Shown here: positions 44,902 through 53,144 of the stretch, piece by piece
Layout: each line of letters starts with the position of its first letter
Numbering within the stretch: position 1 is the first letter of the stretch
NCBI RefSeq assembly: GCF_002735925.1
Contig: NZ_PEDL01000002.1
Span: forward strand, 248,001 to 312,000
From: Sporanaerobium hydrogeniformans
GTDB lineage: Bacteria; Bacillota; Clostridia; Lachnospirales; Cellulosilyticaceae
Direction: 5' to 3'
DNA length: 64,000 bases
Translations under genes and position numbers: made by a program
Notes under the pieces: generated by a model
Told to the model about the DNA's origin: nothing
The model's input: only the letters and a program-made list of their open reading frames with translations
Database searches by the model: none

Positions 44902-45795
44902 ATGCTAAATGGAATAATTAATATTTACAAAGAAAAAGGATACACATCTCATGATGTAGTTGCAAAAGCAAGACGTATCCTTTCAGAAAGAAAAATTGGG
45001 CATACAGGTACCTTAGATCCAGAAGCAGAAGGGGTACTTCCTATTTGTATAGGGAAAGCCACAGGAGTTGTTCCTTACTTAACAGATGCAGACAAATGCT
45101 ATGAAGCAGAAGTTATTTTGGGTGCTTATACAACAACAGAAGATGCTACAGGTGAAGTGATAGAGCGTTTTGAGGTAGCTACTACCAAGGAACAGATAAG
45201 TGAGGTCATTAAAAGCTTTGAAGGAAGTTATATTCAAACACCACCTATGTATTCAGCTATTAAAGTAAATGGTGTAAGGCTTTATGAACTAGCACGACAA
45301 GGGTTAGTAGTAGATAGACCTTCACGTGAAGTAAAGATTTATAGCTGTGAAATGATAGAATGGTTAAGTGAATTACGTTTTAAAATACGTGTGTGTTGCT
45401 CCAAAGGAACTTATATTCGTACACTTTGCACAGACATTGGTAGGAAGCTAGGGTGTGGTGCATATATGGGGGAACTTTTGCGTACACAAGTAGGGACTTT
45501 TTTAGTAGAAGATAGTGTTACTTTAGATGTTTTAGAGAGTCATCGTGAAGAGGTGCAAAGTTATCTTTATCCTTTTGAAGAGATTTTTAAAGATTATAAG
45601 GTTGTTACAGTAAAGGAAAATGGGATCAAGTTACTTCAAAATGGTAATAAGCTTCAATTTAAATACTTAGAAGAAGTAGGGGCTTGGAATGAGGGGGAGC
45701 TTATTCGTGTCCATACACCTAAAGGAGACTTTATCGCTCTTTATAAGGTAAATAAAACACAAAAAATATTGCAGGTAGAGAAAATGTTCCTTTAA
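44902..45795 (+). CDS. truB: tRNA pseudouridine-55 synthase TruB
   Basis: TruB makes pseudouridine 55 in the T loop of tRNA. Motif I KIGHTGTLDPEAEGVLPICI contains the catalytic Asp. IQTPPMYSAIKVNGVRLYEL and CSKGTYIRTLCTDIGRKLGC are the other family blocks. 297 residues with a C-terminal PUA-like end (GNKLQFKYL ... GDFIALYKV). 38 bases after nrnA; AAAGGA is the binding site. Confidence 0.95.
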   Translation: MLNGIINIYKEKGYTSHDVVAKARRILSERKIGHTGTLDPEAEGVLPICIGKATGVVPYLTDADKCYEAEVILGAYTTTEDATGEVIERFEVATTKEQISEVIKSFEGSYIQTPPMYSAIKVNGVRLYELARQGLVVDRPSREVKIYSCEMIEWLSELRFKIRVCCSKGTYIRTLCTDIGRKLGCGAYMGELLRTQVGTFLVEDSVTLDVLESHREEVQSYLYPFEEIFKDYKVVTVKENGIKLLQNGNKLQFKYLEEVGAWNEGELIRVHTPKGDFIALYKVNKTQKILQVEKMFL

Positions 45796-45846
45796 TACAA
45801 CAGAAAATAACAGTAAGAGAGAATTTGTTAGTAAGAGGTGTAAAGG

Positions 45847-46767
45847 ATGCAATATATTTACGGGACAAAGGATATCACACAAAATGAAGCCTGTGTTGTT
45901 ATATTGGGCAATTTTGATGGTGTACATAAAGGCCATCAAAAATTATTTAAAATAGCTAAGGATAAAGCCAAACAGTATGGCTTAAAAACAGTTGTTTTTT
46001 CGTTCTATCCACATCCTACATGGGTGATTGGTAAAGAACCTAAACCTCTTATTATGTCACGAAAAGATAAGAAGGAAACAATAAGTGAGTTAGGGATGGA
46101 TTTACTTATTGAGTATCCTTTCACAGAAGCATTTGCTATGATTTCACCTCAAGCTTTTTTTGAAGAAATACTCTTAAAGGAATTAAAAGCAAAGGTATTA
46201 ATAGTTGGAAGTAATTACTTTTTTGGTGAAGGTAAGAAAGGCAATGTGACTTATTTACAAGAATGCGGTAATAAGTACCAAGTGGAAGTTTATATTGTAG
46301 ATGCTGTTATGCAAGAAGGAAAGGTGATTTCTAGTTCACGTATTCGAGAGCTAATAAAAAAAGGGAATATTGAAAAAGCCAATGCATTGCTTGGACATCC
46401 CTACTTGATAATTGGACAAGTTATACACGGCAAACAACTTGGGCGAACAATAGGATTTCCAACCATTAACCTTATTGCAGATCCGGACCGTATTTATCCA
46501 CCCAATGGTGTTTATGCGACGAAGGTATACATCTATAATAAATGGTACAAGGCAATAACAAATATTGGATTTAATCCAACAGTAGATGGTACAAGTAAAC
46601 GTATTGAAACGCATATTTTTAATATAAGTGAAGACTTATACGGACAAGAAGTAAAAGTCGCTTTCTATAAGTATATTCGTTCTGAAAGAAAGTTTCCTTC
46701 TTTTGAAGATTTGAGAAGACAAATTGAAAAGGATAAAGAAGGGGTAGAAGTCTTTTTTCAGTCCTAA
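45847..46767 (+). CDS. ribF: Bifunctional riboflavin kinase / FAD synthetase
   Basis: RibF makes FMN and FAD from riboflavin. The N-terminal nucleotidyltransferase half has LGNFDGVHKGHQKLF and SSSRIRELIKKGNIEKANAL; the C-terminal kinase half has VIHGKQLGRTIGFPTINL and GVYATKVYI, NIGFNPTV and ETHIFN. 306 residues. It follows truB after 51 bases, the usual order before rpsO. Confidence 0.95.
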   Translation: MQYIYGTKDITQNEACVVILGNFDGVHKGHQKLFKIAKDKAKQYGLKTVVFSFYPHPTWVIGKEPKPLIMSRKDKKETISELGMDLLIEYPFTEAFAMISPQAFFEEILLKELKAKVLIVGSNYFFGEGKKGNVTYLQECGNKYQVEVYIVDAVMQEGKVISSSRIRELIKKGNIEKANALLGHPYLIIGQVIHGKQLGRTIGFPTINLIADPDRIYPPNGVYATKVYIYNKWYKAITNIGFNPTVDGTSKRIETHIFNISEDLYGQEVKVAFYKYIRSERKFPSFEDLRRQIEKDKEGVEVFFQS

Positions 46768-46776
46768 AGGATTTAT

Positions 46777-46805
46777 TTGCAAAATAACTAGGTGTATGTT
46801 ATACT
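46777..46805 (+). promoter_or_regulatory. SigA promoter of rpsO
   Basis: TTGCAA (46777-46782), 17-base spacer and TATACT (46800-46805), with TGT extending the -10. Located 9 bases after the ribF stop, about 90 bases before rpsO. Confidence 0.75.
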
Positions 46806-46890
46806 AGCAAGTGGTGTATACCTTTACTCGGATTTGGGACACTCCGACCCAATCTTAGTAAGTGGTGTAATTTATAATTTAAGGAGGTCA
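46804..46890 (+). promoter_or_regulatory. rpsO leader with direct repeat, candidate S15 control element
   Basis: The leader holds a 15-base direct repeat, CTAGCAAGTGGTGTA (46804-46818) and TTAGTAAGTGGTGTA (46855-46869), 13 of 15 identical. Between them TCGGA (46829-46833) can pair with TCCGA (46843-46847), and GATTTGGG with CCCAATC (46848-46854), which are alternative or pseudoknotted pairings. rpsO leaders bind S15 in several bacteria; this one could do the same, but the match to a known class is unproven. Confidence 0.4.
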
Positions 46891-46895
46891 TAAAA

Positions 46896-47159
46896 ATGAC
46901 AAAAGAACGCAAACAAGAATTAATGGAAAAATATGGAAGAACTACAAACGATACAGGTTCTCCAGAAGTGCAAATTGCTTTATTAACAGAAAGAATTAAT
47001 CATTTAACAGAGCATTTACGTGCACATAAAAAAGATCACCATTCTCGTCGTGGATTATTAATGATGGTTGGTAAAAGAAGAGGTCTTCTTGACTATCTTA
47101 TTAAAACTGATATCGAAAGATACCGTGCAATCATTGCTGAACTTGGAATTAGAAAATAA
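46896..47159 (+). CDS. rpsO: 30S ribosomal protein S15
   Basis: S15 binds the central domain of 16S rRNA. The 87-residue protein contains [40 protein letters not shown] and [20 protein letters not shown], all diagnostic. AAGGAGG lies 9 bases before the ATG. Followed by a terminator and then pnp, an order kept in many bacteria. Confidence 0.98.
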   Translation: MTKERKQELMEKYGRTTNDTGSPEVQIALLTERINHLTEHLRAHKKDHHSRRGLLMMVGKRRGLLDYLIKTDIERYRAIIAELGIRK

Positions 47160-47162
47160 TAA

Positions 47163-47189
47163 AAAGGGCGGATTATTCCGCTCTTTTTT
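47163..47189 (+). terminator. Intrinsic terminator after rpsO
   Basis: AAAGGGCGG (47163-47171) pairs with CCGCTCTTT (47178-47186), one G-U, loop ATTATT, then T-run. As in E. coli, partial read-through into pnp is possible. Confidence 0.88.
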
Positions 47190-47201
47190 ATCAATTTAAC
47201 A

Positions 47202-47291
47202 AAGAAGAGAGAGGGATGTTTTTGTGCAATGTTATAAAACTCTCAAACAGTGAGAGCTTTATAAGATTGCGCAACAGACGTTTCTCTTCTT
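47202..47291 (+). promoter_or_regulatory. Long stem-loop leader of pnp
   Basis: The pnp leader folds into one long hairpin: AAGAAGAGA (47202-47210) pairs with TCTCTTCTT (47283-47291), and TTGTGCAAT..TTATAAA.CTCTC (47222-47244) pairs with GAGAG.TTTATAA.ATTGCGCAA (47252-47274), loop AAACAGT. It ends 25 bases before the pnp start. In E. coli a pnp leader hairpin is cut by RNase III and lets PNPase repress itself; a similar role is inferred here. Confidence 0.65.
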
Positions 47292-47316
47292 ACTACACTG
47301 TGAAGGGAGAAAGAAA

Positions 47317-49440
47317 ATGGTAAGAAATTATTCAACAACACTTGCTGGAAGAAAGTTTTCAGTGGAAATTGGTAAAGTAGCAGAGCTTGCAAATGCAGCA
47401 GCTATGGTAAGTTATGGAGATACCGTGATTTTAGCTACAGTAGTAGCTAGTGACGAACCTAAGGAGGGGATTGACTTTTTCCCACTTAGTGTCAATTATG
47501 AAGAAAAGTTTTATGCAGTAGGTAAAATACCAGGAGGATTTATTAAACGTGAAGGACGCCCTTCTGAAAGAGCGATTTTAACCTCTCGTGTTATTGACCG
47601 TCCTATGCGCCCACTTTTCCCAAAGGATTATCGTAATGATGTGGTTATTACAACAACTGTTATGTCTGTAGACCCTGAATGTAGTCCAGAAGTAACAGCA
47701 ATGATTGCGGCTTCTTTAGTAGTGGATATTTCAGATATTCCATTTAAAGGTCCCGTTGGTTCTGTGCAAGTAGGGTATATTGATGGAGAATTTATCATTA
47801 ATCCTAATTCAGAACAACGTACATTATCTGATTTAGCCTTAACTGTTTCATCAACAAATGAAAAAGTGATGATGATTGAAGCAGGTGCTAATGAAATTTC
47901 AGATGAGATTATGTTTGAGGCAATTATGAAAGGACATGAGGCTAATCAAGAAATCGTAGCCTTCATTAATCAAATTAAAGCAGATTGTGGTAAAGAAAAA
48001 AATGAAAATTATGTTAGATTCAATGTGCCAGAAGATGTTTATGCGGATATTGTAGCCTGCATTGGTGATAAAGAGATGGAAGAAGCAGTTTTCACAGATG
48101 ATAAACAAGTGCGTGAAAAACAACTTAAAGTATTAAAAGAAAGAGTTATTCAGAATTTAACAGAAGCAGGTAAAGAAGAAGAATTAGGGTATTTAGAAGA
48201 AGCTTTTTATAATTTTGAAAAGAAGACAGTAAGACGTATGATTTTAAAGGAATCTAAACGCCCAGATGGTCGTGCTTTGGATGAAATCAGACATCTTGCT
48301 GCGGAGGTAGATATCTTACCACGTACACACGGTACAGGTCTTTTTACCAGAGGACAAACACAAGTGCTTACAGTAACTACCTTAGGACCTTTAGCTGAAA
48401 TGCAAATGTTAGATGGCTTAGATGAATTAGAGGTGTCTAAGCGTTATATGCATCACTATAATTTCCCACCTTATTCAGTAGGTGAAGCACGTTCACCACG
48501 TGCACCAGGGCGTAGGGAAGTTGGACATGGCGCATTAGCTGAGAGAGCACTTATACCTGTACTTCCAACAGAGCAGGAATTCCCTTATGCTCTTCGTTTA
48601 GTATCAGAAGTTTTGAGCTCAAATGGATCAACTTCTCAAGCAAGTATTTGTGGTTCAACCCTATCTTTGATGGCTGCTGGTGTACCTATCAAAGCACCAG
48701 TGGCAGGGATTTCAGTAGGTCTTGTAACAGGAGAAACAGATGAAGATTTTGTCCTTTTAACAGATATCCAAGGCTTAGAAGACTTTTTTGGAGATATGGA
48801 CTTTAAAGTAGGTGGTACACACAAAGGGATTACAGCTATTCAAATGGATATGAAAATTCAAGGATTAACACCTGCCATTATTAAGGGAGCTTTAGAGCAA
48901 ACACGTAAAGCACGTTATTATATTTTGGATGAGGTCATGTTAAAAGCTATTTCAGAACCTCGCAAAGAATTATCACCTTATGCTCCAGTTATTACACAGA
49001 TTGTTATTGACCCTGAAAAGATTAGTGAAGTAATTGGACCAAAAGGTAAGATGATTAATCGTATTATTGATGAAACAGGTGTAAAAATTGATATTGAAGA
49101 TGATGGACGTGTATTTATCTGTGGTAATGATAGTGAGAAAACAGCACGTGCTATTGAAATGATTGAAGGTATTGCAAAACCTATTGAAGAAGGACAAATC
49201 TTTAAGGGAAAAGTAATGCGTCTTATGAACTTTGGTGCCTTTGTAGAGCTTGTACCAGGTAAAGAAGGTTTAGTGCACATTTCTCAATTAGCACATGAGC
49301 GTGTAGCAAAAGTAGAAGATGTAGTAGCTGTTGGCGATGAACTTCAAGTAAAAGTTATTGAAATTGATAAACAAGGTCGTGTGAATCTATCCCATAAAGT
49401 ACTCTTGCCAAAACCAGAGACCAAAACAACAGAAGAATAA
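47317..49440 (+). CDS. pnp: Polyribonucleotide nucleotidyltransferase (PNPase)
   Basis: PNPase degrades RNA 3' to 5' using phosphate. Two RNase PH domains (first: GDTVILATVVASDEPKEGID, FIKREGRPSERAILTSRVID; second: RTHGTGLFTRGQTQVLTVTT and the catalytic FGDMDFKVGGTHKGITAIQM), a helical linker, then KH (VIGPKGKMINRIIDETGVKI) and S1 (GKVMRLMNFGAFVELVPGKE) domains. 707 residues, full length. GAAGGGAG precedes the ATG. Confidence 0.98.
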   Translation: MVRNYSTTLAGRKFSVEIGKVAELANAAAMVSYGDTVILATVVASDEPKEGIDFFPLSVNYEEKFYAVGKIPGGFIKREGRPSERAILTSRVIDRPMRPLFPKDYRNDVVITTTVMSVDPECSPEVTAMIAASLVVDISDIPFKGPVGSVQVGYIDGEFIINPNSEQRTLSDLALTVSSTNEKVMMIEAGANEISDEIMFEAIMKGHEANQEIVAFINQIKADCGKEKNENYVRFNVPEDVYADIVACIGDKEMEEAVFTDDKQVREKQLKVLKERVIQNLTEAGKEEELGYLEEAFYNFEKKTVRRMILKESKRPDGRALDEIRHLAAEVDILPRTHGTGLFTRGQTQVLTVTTLGPLAEMQMLDGLDELEVSKRYMHHYNFPPYSVGEARSPRAPGRREVGHGALAERALIPVLPTEQEFPYALRLVSEVLSSNGSTSQASICGSTLSLMAAGVPIKAPVAGISVGLVTGETDEDFVLLTDIQGLEDFFGDMDFKVGGTHKGITAIQMDMKIQGLTPAIIKGALEQTRKARYYILDEVMLKAISEPRKELSPYAPVITQIVIDPEKISEVIGPKGKMINRIIDETGVKIDIEDDGRVFICGNDSEKTARAIEMIEGIAKPIEEGQIFKGKVMRLMNFGAFVELVPGKEGLVHISQLAHERVAKVEDVVAVGDELQVKVIEIDKQGRVNLSHKVLLPKPETKTTEE

Positions 49441-49446
49441 GTAAGT

Positions 49447-49475
49447 GGGGACTAGGGAACTAGTCTCTTCTTTTT
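49447..49475 (+). terminator. Intrinsic terminator after pnp
   Basis: GGGGACTAG (49447-49455), GGAA tetraloop, CTAGTCTCT (49460-49468), then CTTTTT. Two G-U pairs. Confidence 0.85.
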
Positions 49476-49496
49476 ATAGACTAAGAGGTAAAAAAG

Positions 49497-50171
49497 ATGT
49501 ATAAAAAAGTAGAAGTAGTGTGTAAAGCTTTTGGATTAGTAGCGTTCTTTATACTTATGCAGTACAGTATAATGGCTCTATTTAAGATCGGTATAGAGTT
49601 AAAGGGAGTACCCTTTCAAAGCTATTATGAGACGCATCTATATTTAATTAATGGAACCATACAAGCAAGTTATCTTTTCATACTACTTATAGTGGATAAG
49701 CTAAAGAAAGAAGATTTAAAACAAGTTTTTGGATTAATGGTTTCTCAAAAATGGATAAGTTATATAGGATATGGGATAGGTTTATGGATGCTTTCAACAT
49801 TACTCAATGCCTTTCTATTGCCCTTTTTTGAAGAATATGGTACACATATAAGTCAATTATTTGCCAATAATGAAAGAGTTTTACGTTTTATTAATCTAAT
49901 TATTTTAGCTCCATTTGTAGAGGAATACTTATTCCGCTATAAGATTCAAGAGGTTCTAAAGAAAGGCTTTGGTCCTACTTTAGCTATTATTTTTCAAGGT
50001 GTATTATTTGGGCTTATTCATGCAATAGCTTTACAAAAAATTTATGCTATTGTATTAGGAATAGGTTTGGGTTTTATACGTGAAAAAGAGAAACATTTAC
50101 AAAGTAGTATTATAGCGCATATGACGATTAACAGTATTGGTTTTTTAGTAGGGACCTTTCTAATAAGTTAG
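49497..50171 (+). CDS. CPBP family intramembrane metalloprotease
   Basis: A 224-residue protein with about six membrane helices. The CPBP (type II CAAX protease-like, Abi) motifs are in order: APFVEEYLFRYKIQ (EExxxR, residues about 138-151), GVLFGLIHAI (FxxxH, about 169) and SIIAHMTINSIG (HxxxN, about 204). In bacteria such proteins process membrane peptides or confer immunity to bacteriocins; no substrate can be named here. Binding site AGAGGTAAAAA is moderate. No bacteriocin genes lie nearby. Confidence 0.85.
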   Translation: MYKKVEVVCKAFGLVAFFILMQYSIMALFKIGIELKGVPFQSYYETHLYLINGTIQASYLFILLIVDKLKKEDLKQVFGLMVSQKWISYIGYGIGLWMLSTLLNAFLLPFFEEYGTHISQLFANNERVLRFINLIILAPFVEEYLFRYKIQEVLKKGFGPTLAIIFQGVLFGLIHAIALQKIYAIVLGIGLGFIREKEKHLQSSIIAHMTINSIGFLVGTFLIS

Positions 50172-50250
50172 AATAAGATTAGAACAGAGAAGTGAATAAT
50201 TAAAAAGTAATAGATGCAAAATAAGGACATAACATACATAAAGGAGAGAA

Positions 50251-51228
50251 ATGATGAGTTATCTATTATTAATAATAGGTTTTGTTTTATTGATTAAGGG
50301 GGCAGATTTTTTTGTAGAGGGAGCTTCTAATTTAGCAGAACGCTTAAAAGTGCCGCCCCTAGTGATTGGTTTAACAATTGTGGCCTTTGGAACAAGTGCA
50401 CCAGAAGCAGCAGTAAGTATTACTTCTGCGCTAAATGGACAAAATGCCATCGCAATTGGAAATATAGTAGGTTCAAACCTGTTTAACTTATTATTTGTAG
50501 TAGGGATTGCTGCATTTATTTATCCGTTGCAAGTTAAAAGATCAATCATCACAAAAGAGTTTCCTTTTGCTATTCTTTCAAGCTTTATGCTTCTTATCTT
50601 AGCACAAGATCAACTATTTCAACAAATGCCGAATAACTTGCTAACACGTGCAGATGGAGTAGTTCTTTTAGTTTTATTTGGTATTTATATGTATTATTTG
50701 ATTGATATTGCAATGAATCATAGAAGAAGTGTGCTGGAAAGTGAACGTTATGAAGAAGAGCAACAAGAAATGCATAAAGAGATGGGCCTAACTAAACAGA
50801 TTTTGATTGCTATAGGTGGCATGATAGGAATTATTATAGGTGGTAAGCTAGTAGTAGATGGAGCTACAGATATTGCTTTGGCGTGGGGAATGAGTGAAAA
50901 TTTAGTAGGATTAACGATTGTAGCTATAGGAACCTCTTTACCAGAGTTAATTACTTCTATCGTAGCAGCTACTAAAGAGAAAAGTGATATAGCATTAGGA
51001 AATGTTATTGGTTCGAATATATTTAATGTTTTCTTTATTTTAGGTTTATCAGCAACTATTTCTCCAATGGCAGTACAAGGAGAAGTTTTGGTAGATATGG
51101 TTATTTTATTAGTTGTTAGCTTATTAGCCTATCTATTTGCTATTACAAAAACGAAAATCAATAAAGTAGAAGGAAGCTTATTGGTTCTTCTCTATGCAAT
51201 TTATATGGTTTATATTATAGGACGTTAA
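50251..51228 (+). CDS. Calcium/sodium antiporter, YrbG type
   Basis: An inner membrane cation exchanger of the CaCA superfamily. Two inverted alpha repeats are plain: GTSAPEAAVSITSALNGQNA with IGNIVGSNLFNLLFV (residues about 49-85) and GTSLPELITSIVAATKEKSD with LGNVIGSNIFNVFFI (about 230-268). About ten membrane helices, and a cytosolic loop rich in Glu in the middle (SERYEEEQQEMHKEMG). 325 residues. AAGGAGAG precedes ATG 50251; the next codon is also ATG. A terminator starts inside the stop codon. Confidence 0.9.
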   Translation: MMSYLLLIIGFVLLIKGADFFVEGASNLAERLKVPPLVIGLTIVAFGTSAPEAAVSITSALNGQNAIAIGNIVGSNLFNLLFVVGIAAFIYPLQVKRSIITKEFPFAILSSFMLLILAQDQLFQQMPNNLLTRADGVVLLVLFGIYMYYLIDIAMNHRRSVLESERYEEEQQEMHKEMGLTKQILIAIGGMIGIIIGGKLVVDGATDIALAWGMSENLVGLTIVAIGTSLPELITSIVAATKEKSDIALGNVIGSNIFNVFFILGLSATISPMAVQGEVLVDMVILLVVSLLAYLFAITKTKINKVEGSLLVLLYAIYMVYIIGR

Positions 51229-51250
51229 AAAGAGGCTATGCCTCTTTTTT
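51228..51250 (+). terminator. Intrinsic terminator after the antiporter gene
   Basis: AAAAGAGGC (51228-51236), TAT loop, GCCTCTTTT (51240-51248), then further T. Confidence 0.88.
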
Positions 51251-51303
51251 GTTTATGTTCATGAAGAATTGAGAAAATAGAAAGAATTAATCTGAAAATG
51301 AAG

Positions 51304-51332
51304 TTTACATTATAAAGAGCTTATATTACTAT
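51304..51332 (+). promoter_or_regulatory. Candidate SigA promoter of the flavodoxin-like gene
   Basis: TTTACA (51304-51309), 17-base spacer, TACTAT (51327-51332), 55 bases before the gene. The -10 is imperfect. Confidence 0.4.
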
Positions 51333-51387
51333 TAAAGTATTAAAATTAGTAGGAATAGGTAATCGTTTAAAAATAGGGGAGAAAAAA

Positions 51388-52089
51388 ATGAGACTAACAA
51401 TTGTTTATGGAACAGAGCATAAAGGAGCAACTTATCATATTGCACAAGAAGTAATTAGCAGTTTTAAAGGAGCAGAAATAGAAGAGATTTTTTTACCTCG
51501 AGATTTACCAGAGTATTGCAGTGCTTGTTTACGTTGTTTTTGTGAAGAAAAAGGGAGTTGTTCACATAAACACTATACAGAGCCCTTGCGTGCCAAGCTT
51601 TTAGCAGCAGATATACTTATTTTAACATCACCTGTTTATGCTTATCACATGTCGGGGCAAATGAAGGTTTTTCTCGATCATTTTGCAAATATGTGGATGG
51701 TTCATCGCCCCGAAAAAGCCATGTTTTTAAAGCAAGCTATTGTGATTGCAGCAGCCAGTGGACCTGTTTATGCTAAAACCTTAAATGGGATAAAGGATAG
51801 CTTAGACTTTTGGGGAGTAGCGAAGACCTATAAAATAGGGGTAGCTCTTATGGAGTCTGAATGGCAAAGAGTATCACCTAAAGTGAAGGCAAGGGTGAGT
51901 AGACGTATTCAGAAGGTAATAGCCCAAGTCAAGAAAAGACAGGGAAAAGTTAAACCCTGTTGGAGAGTAAAAAAGTGGTTTTATATCAGCCGCTTCATGC
52001 AAAAGAAAATAAAAGCTAATCCACCAGATGTTTTATACTGGGAAGAGCAAGGTTGGACAGGAAAGGTACGCCCTTGGAAGAACAACTAA
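51388..52089 (+). CDS. Flavodoxin-fold NAD(P)H-dependent oxidoreductase
   Basis: 233 residues. An N-terminal flavodoxin-like fold: TIVYGTEHKGATYHIAQEV binds the FMN phosphate, followed by YCSACLRCFCEEKGSCSH (residues about 47-64), a cysteine-rich segment typical of the iron-sulfur flavoprotein/NADPH-dependent FMN reductase group, and ILTSPVYAYHMSGQMKVFLD. The C-terminal 70 residues are basic (VKARVSRRIQKVIAQVKKRQ). Role in redox metabolism; substrate unknown. GGGGAG precedes the ATG. The neighbouring XRE-desulfoferrodoxin gene also suggests a redox stress setting. Confidence 0.8.
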   Translation: MRLTIVYGTEHKGATYHIAQEVISSFKGAEIEEIFLPRDLPEYCSACLRCFCEEKGSCSHKHYTEPLRAKLLAADILILTSPVYAYHMSGQMKVFLDHFANMWMVHRPEKAMFLKQAIVIAAASGPVYAKTLNGIKDSLDFWGVAKTYKIGVALMESEWQRVSPKVKARVSRRIQKVIAQVKKRQGKVKPCWRVKKWFYISRFMQKKIKANPPDVLYWEEQGWTGKVRPWKNN

Positions 52090-52328
52090 TTTGCAAAAGA
52101 TACTATCTAGGACAACTACCCTATATCCAATGTGAACATCAATCACTCTTACTTAGGCAGCTCTGTGATGTAGATATGCAGTATCAATATAATAAGATAA
52201 TTAATTTAAAGTTGGCTGTAGAAAAGCTAGATGGAGTGACTTGTATCTATCCTTATCGTGATTTGATGATTTATAATGATACAACACAGGATTATCAGCT
52301 ATGTTTAAAAGTAGGAAAAAATATCTAG
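52053..52328 (+). pseudogene. VanW family protein, internally deleted and truncated remnant
   Basis: The 91-residue frame overlaps the upstream gene by 37 bases and has no good start. Its middle (EHQSLLLRQLCDVDMQYQYN and KIINLKLAVEKLDGV) matches the N-terminal core of VanW proteins, and its end (YRDLMIYNDTTQDYQLCLKV) matches a segment about 120 residues further on. The intervening conserved block (PGETFSFW, GGGLCQ and the HS-x-D motif) is missing, with the join near 52235-52245, and the C-terminus stops early. It therefore looks like the debris of a once normal VanW gene of about 275 residues. VanW occurs in some vancomycin resistance clusters but is mostly a housekeeping gene of unknown function; no resistance is implied. 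Confidence 0.65.
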
Positions 52329-52463
52329 AGGGACAATGGTGAGTAAACTGTACTCGCCCTTTCTAACTCAAAAAAGAAGTCAAGTATAGAAAGGTAAAAC
52401 TCTACGGAGCGTGGATTGAAAAATAACACATCAGCTATTAAGATAAAGGAGGAGGTGAGACTA

Positions 52464-53042
52464 ATGGATTGTAGTAAAGTAGGAAAATTATTAACCTATT
52501 TACGCAAAGAAAGGGGTATGACTCAAAAAGAGGTAGCTGACATCCTCTCTTTAAGTGATAAGACCATCTCTAAATGGGAGCGTGGATTAGGGTGTCCAGA
52601 TATTTCACTACTCAACGAACTCTCTACCCTATTTGGTGTAAATATTGAAAAAATCTTAATAGGGGATTTAAATCCTAATGATGCTGATGGAGGAAATATG
52701 AAACGAATTAAATTTTATGTATGCCCAAGTTGCGGTAATGTGATGACTGCAACAGGAGAAGCAGATATCTCCTGTTGTGGGAGGAAATTAGAAGCGCTTA
52801 AAGCCCAAAAGCAAGACAAAAAACATACAATGCTATTAGAAGAGATAGAAGATGATTATTATATCACTTTTTCGCATGAGATGCGCAAAGAACATTTTAT
52901 TTCATTTGTAGCTTATGTGAGATACGATAGAGTTTTACTTGTCAAGTTATATCCAGAACAAAATGCAGAAGTTCGTATACCCCAAATGCGAGGGGGGCAA
53001 TTTTATGCCTATTGTACTTGTGATGGTCTATGGGCTTTTTAG
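52464..53042 (+). CDS. XRE regulator fused to a desulfoferrodoxin/superoxide reductase-like domain
   Basis: 192 residues from ATG 52464 (GGAGGAGG at 52448-52455). Residues 1-65 form an XRE helix-turn-helix (LLTYLRKERGMTQKEVADIL, SLSDKTISKWERGLGCPD). Residues 83-112 are a desulfoferrodoxin N-terminal iron site: Cys87 and Cys90 in FYVCPSCGNV and Cys104-Cys105 in DISCCGRKLE. Residues 118-192 resemble the superoxide reductase catalytic domain: His121 (KKHTML), His138 (SHEM), His144 (KEHF) and Cys184 are kept, but the last ligand His in the C-x-x-H-G-L-W motif is Asp187 (CTCDGLW). It likely senses oxygen, superoxide or iron through its iron centres and controls transcription; enzymatic activity may be lost. 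Its targets are unknown. Confidence 0.85.
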   Translation: MDCSKVGKLLTYLRKERGMTQKEVADILSLSDKTISKWERGLGCPDISLLNELSTLFGVNIEKILIGDLNPNDADGGNMKRIKFYVCPSCGNVMTATGEADISCCGRKLEALKAQKQDKKHTMLLEEIEDDYYITFSHEMRKEHFISFVAYVRYDRVLLVKLYPEQNAEVRIPQMRGGQFYAYCTCDGLWAF

Positions 53043-53072
53043 AAAATAGAATGATATAAGCATTTTAGATAG

Positions 53073-53144
53073 TAATGATAATTAGAAAAGTAGCAATTAT
53101 TAGTGTATAAACACTAGAAATTGCTACTTTTCTAATTATCATTA
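53073..53144. repeat. 34-base-arm near-perfect palindrome
   Basis: 53073-53106 is the reverse complement of 53111-53144 except for two mismatches close to the tip (CAATTAT versus CAATTTC sides), with a loop of four bases (ATAA). It lies between the XRE-desulfoferrodoxin gene and the acetyltransferase gene. No T-run follows on either side, so it is not a plain terminator. A transcript through it would form a long double-stranded hairpin. It could be a small palindromic repeat element, an mRNA end structure or a protein-binding site. A TATAAT (53166-53171) with extended TGA right after it may serve the downstream gene. Confidence 0.85.
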
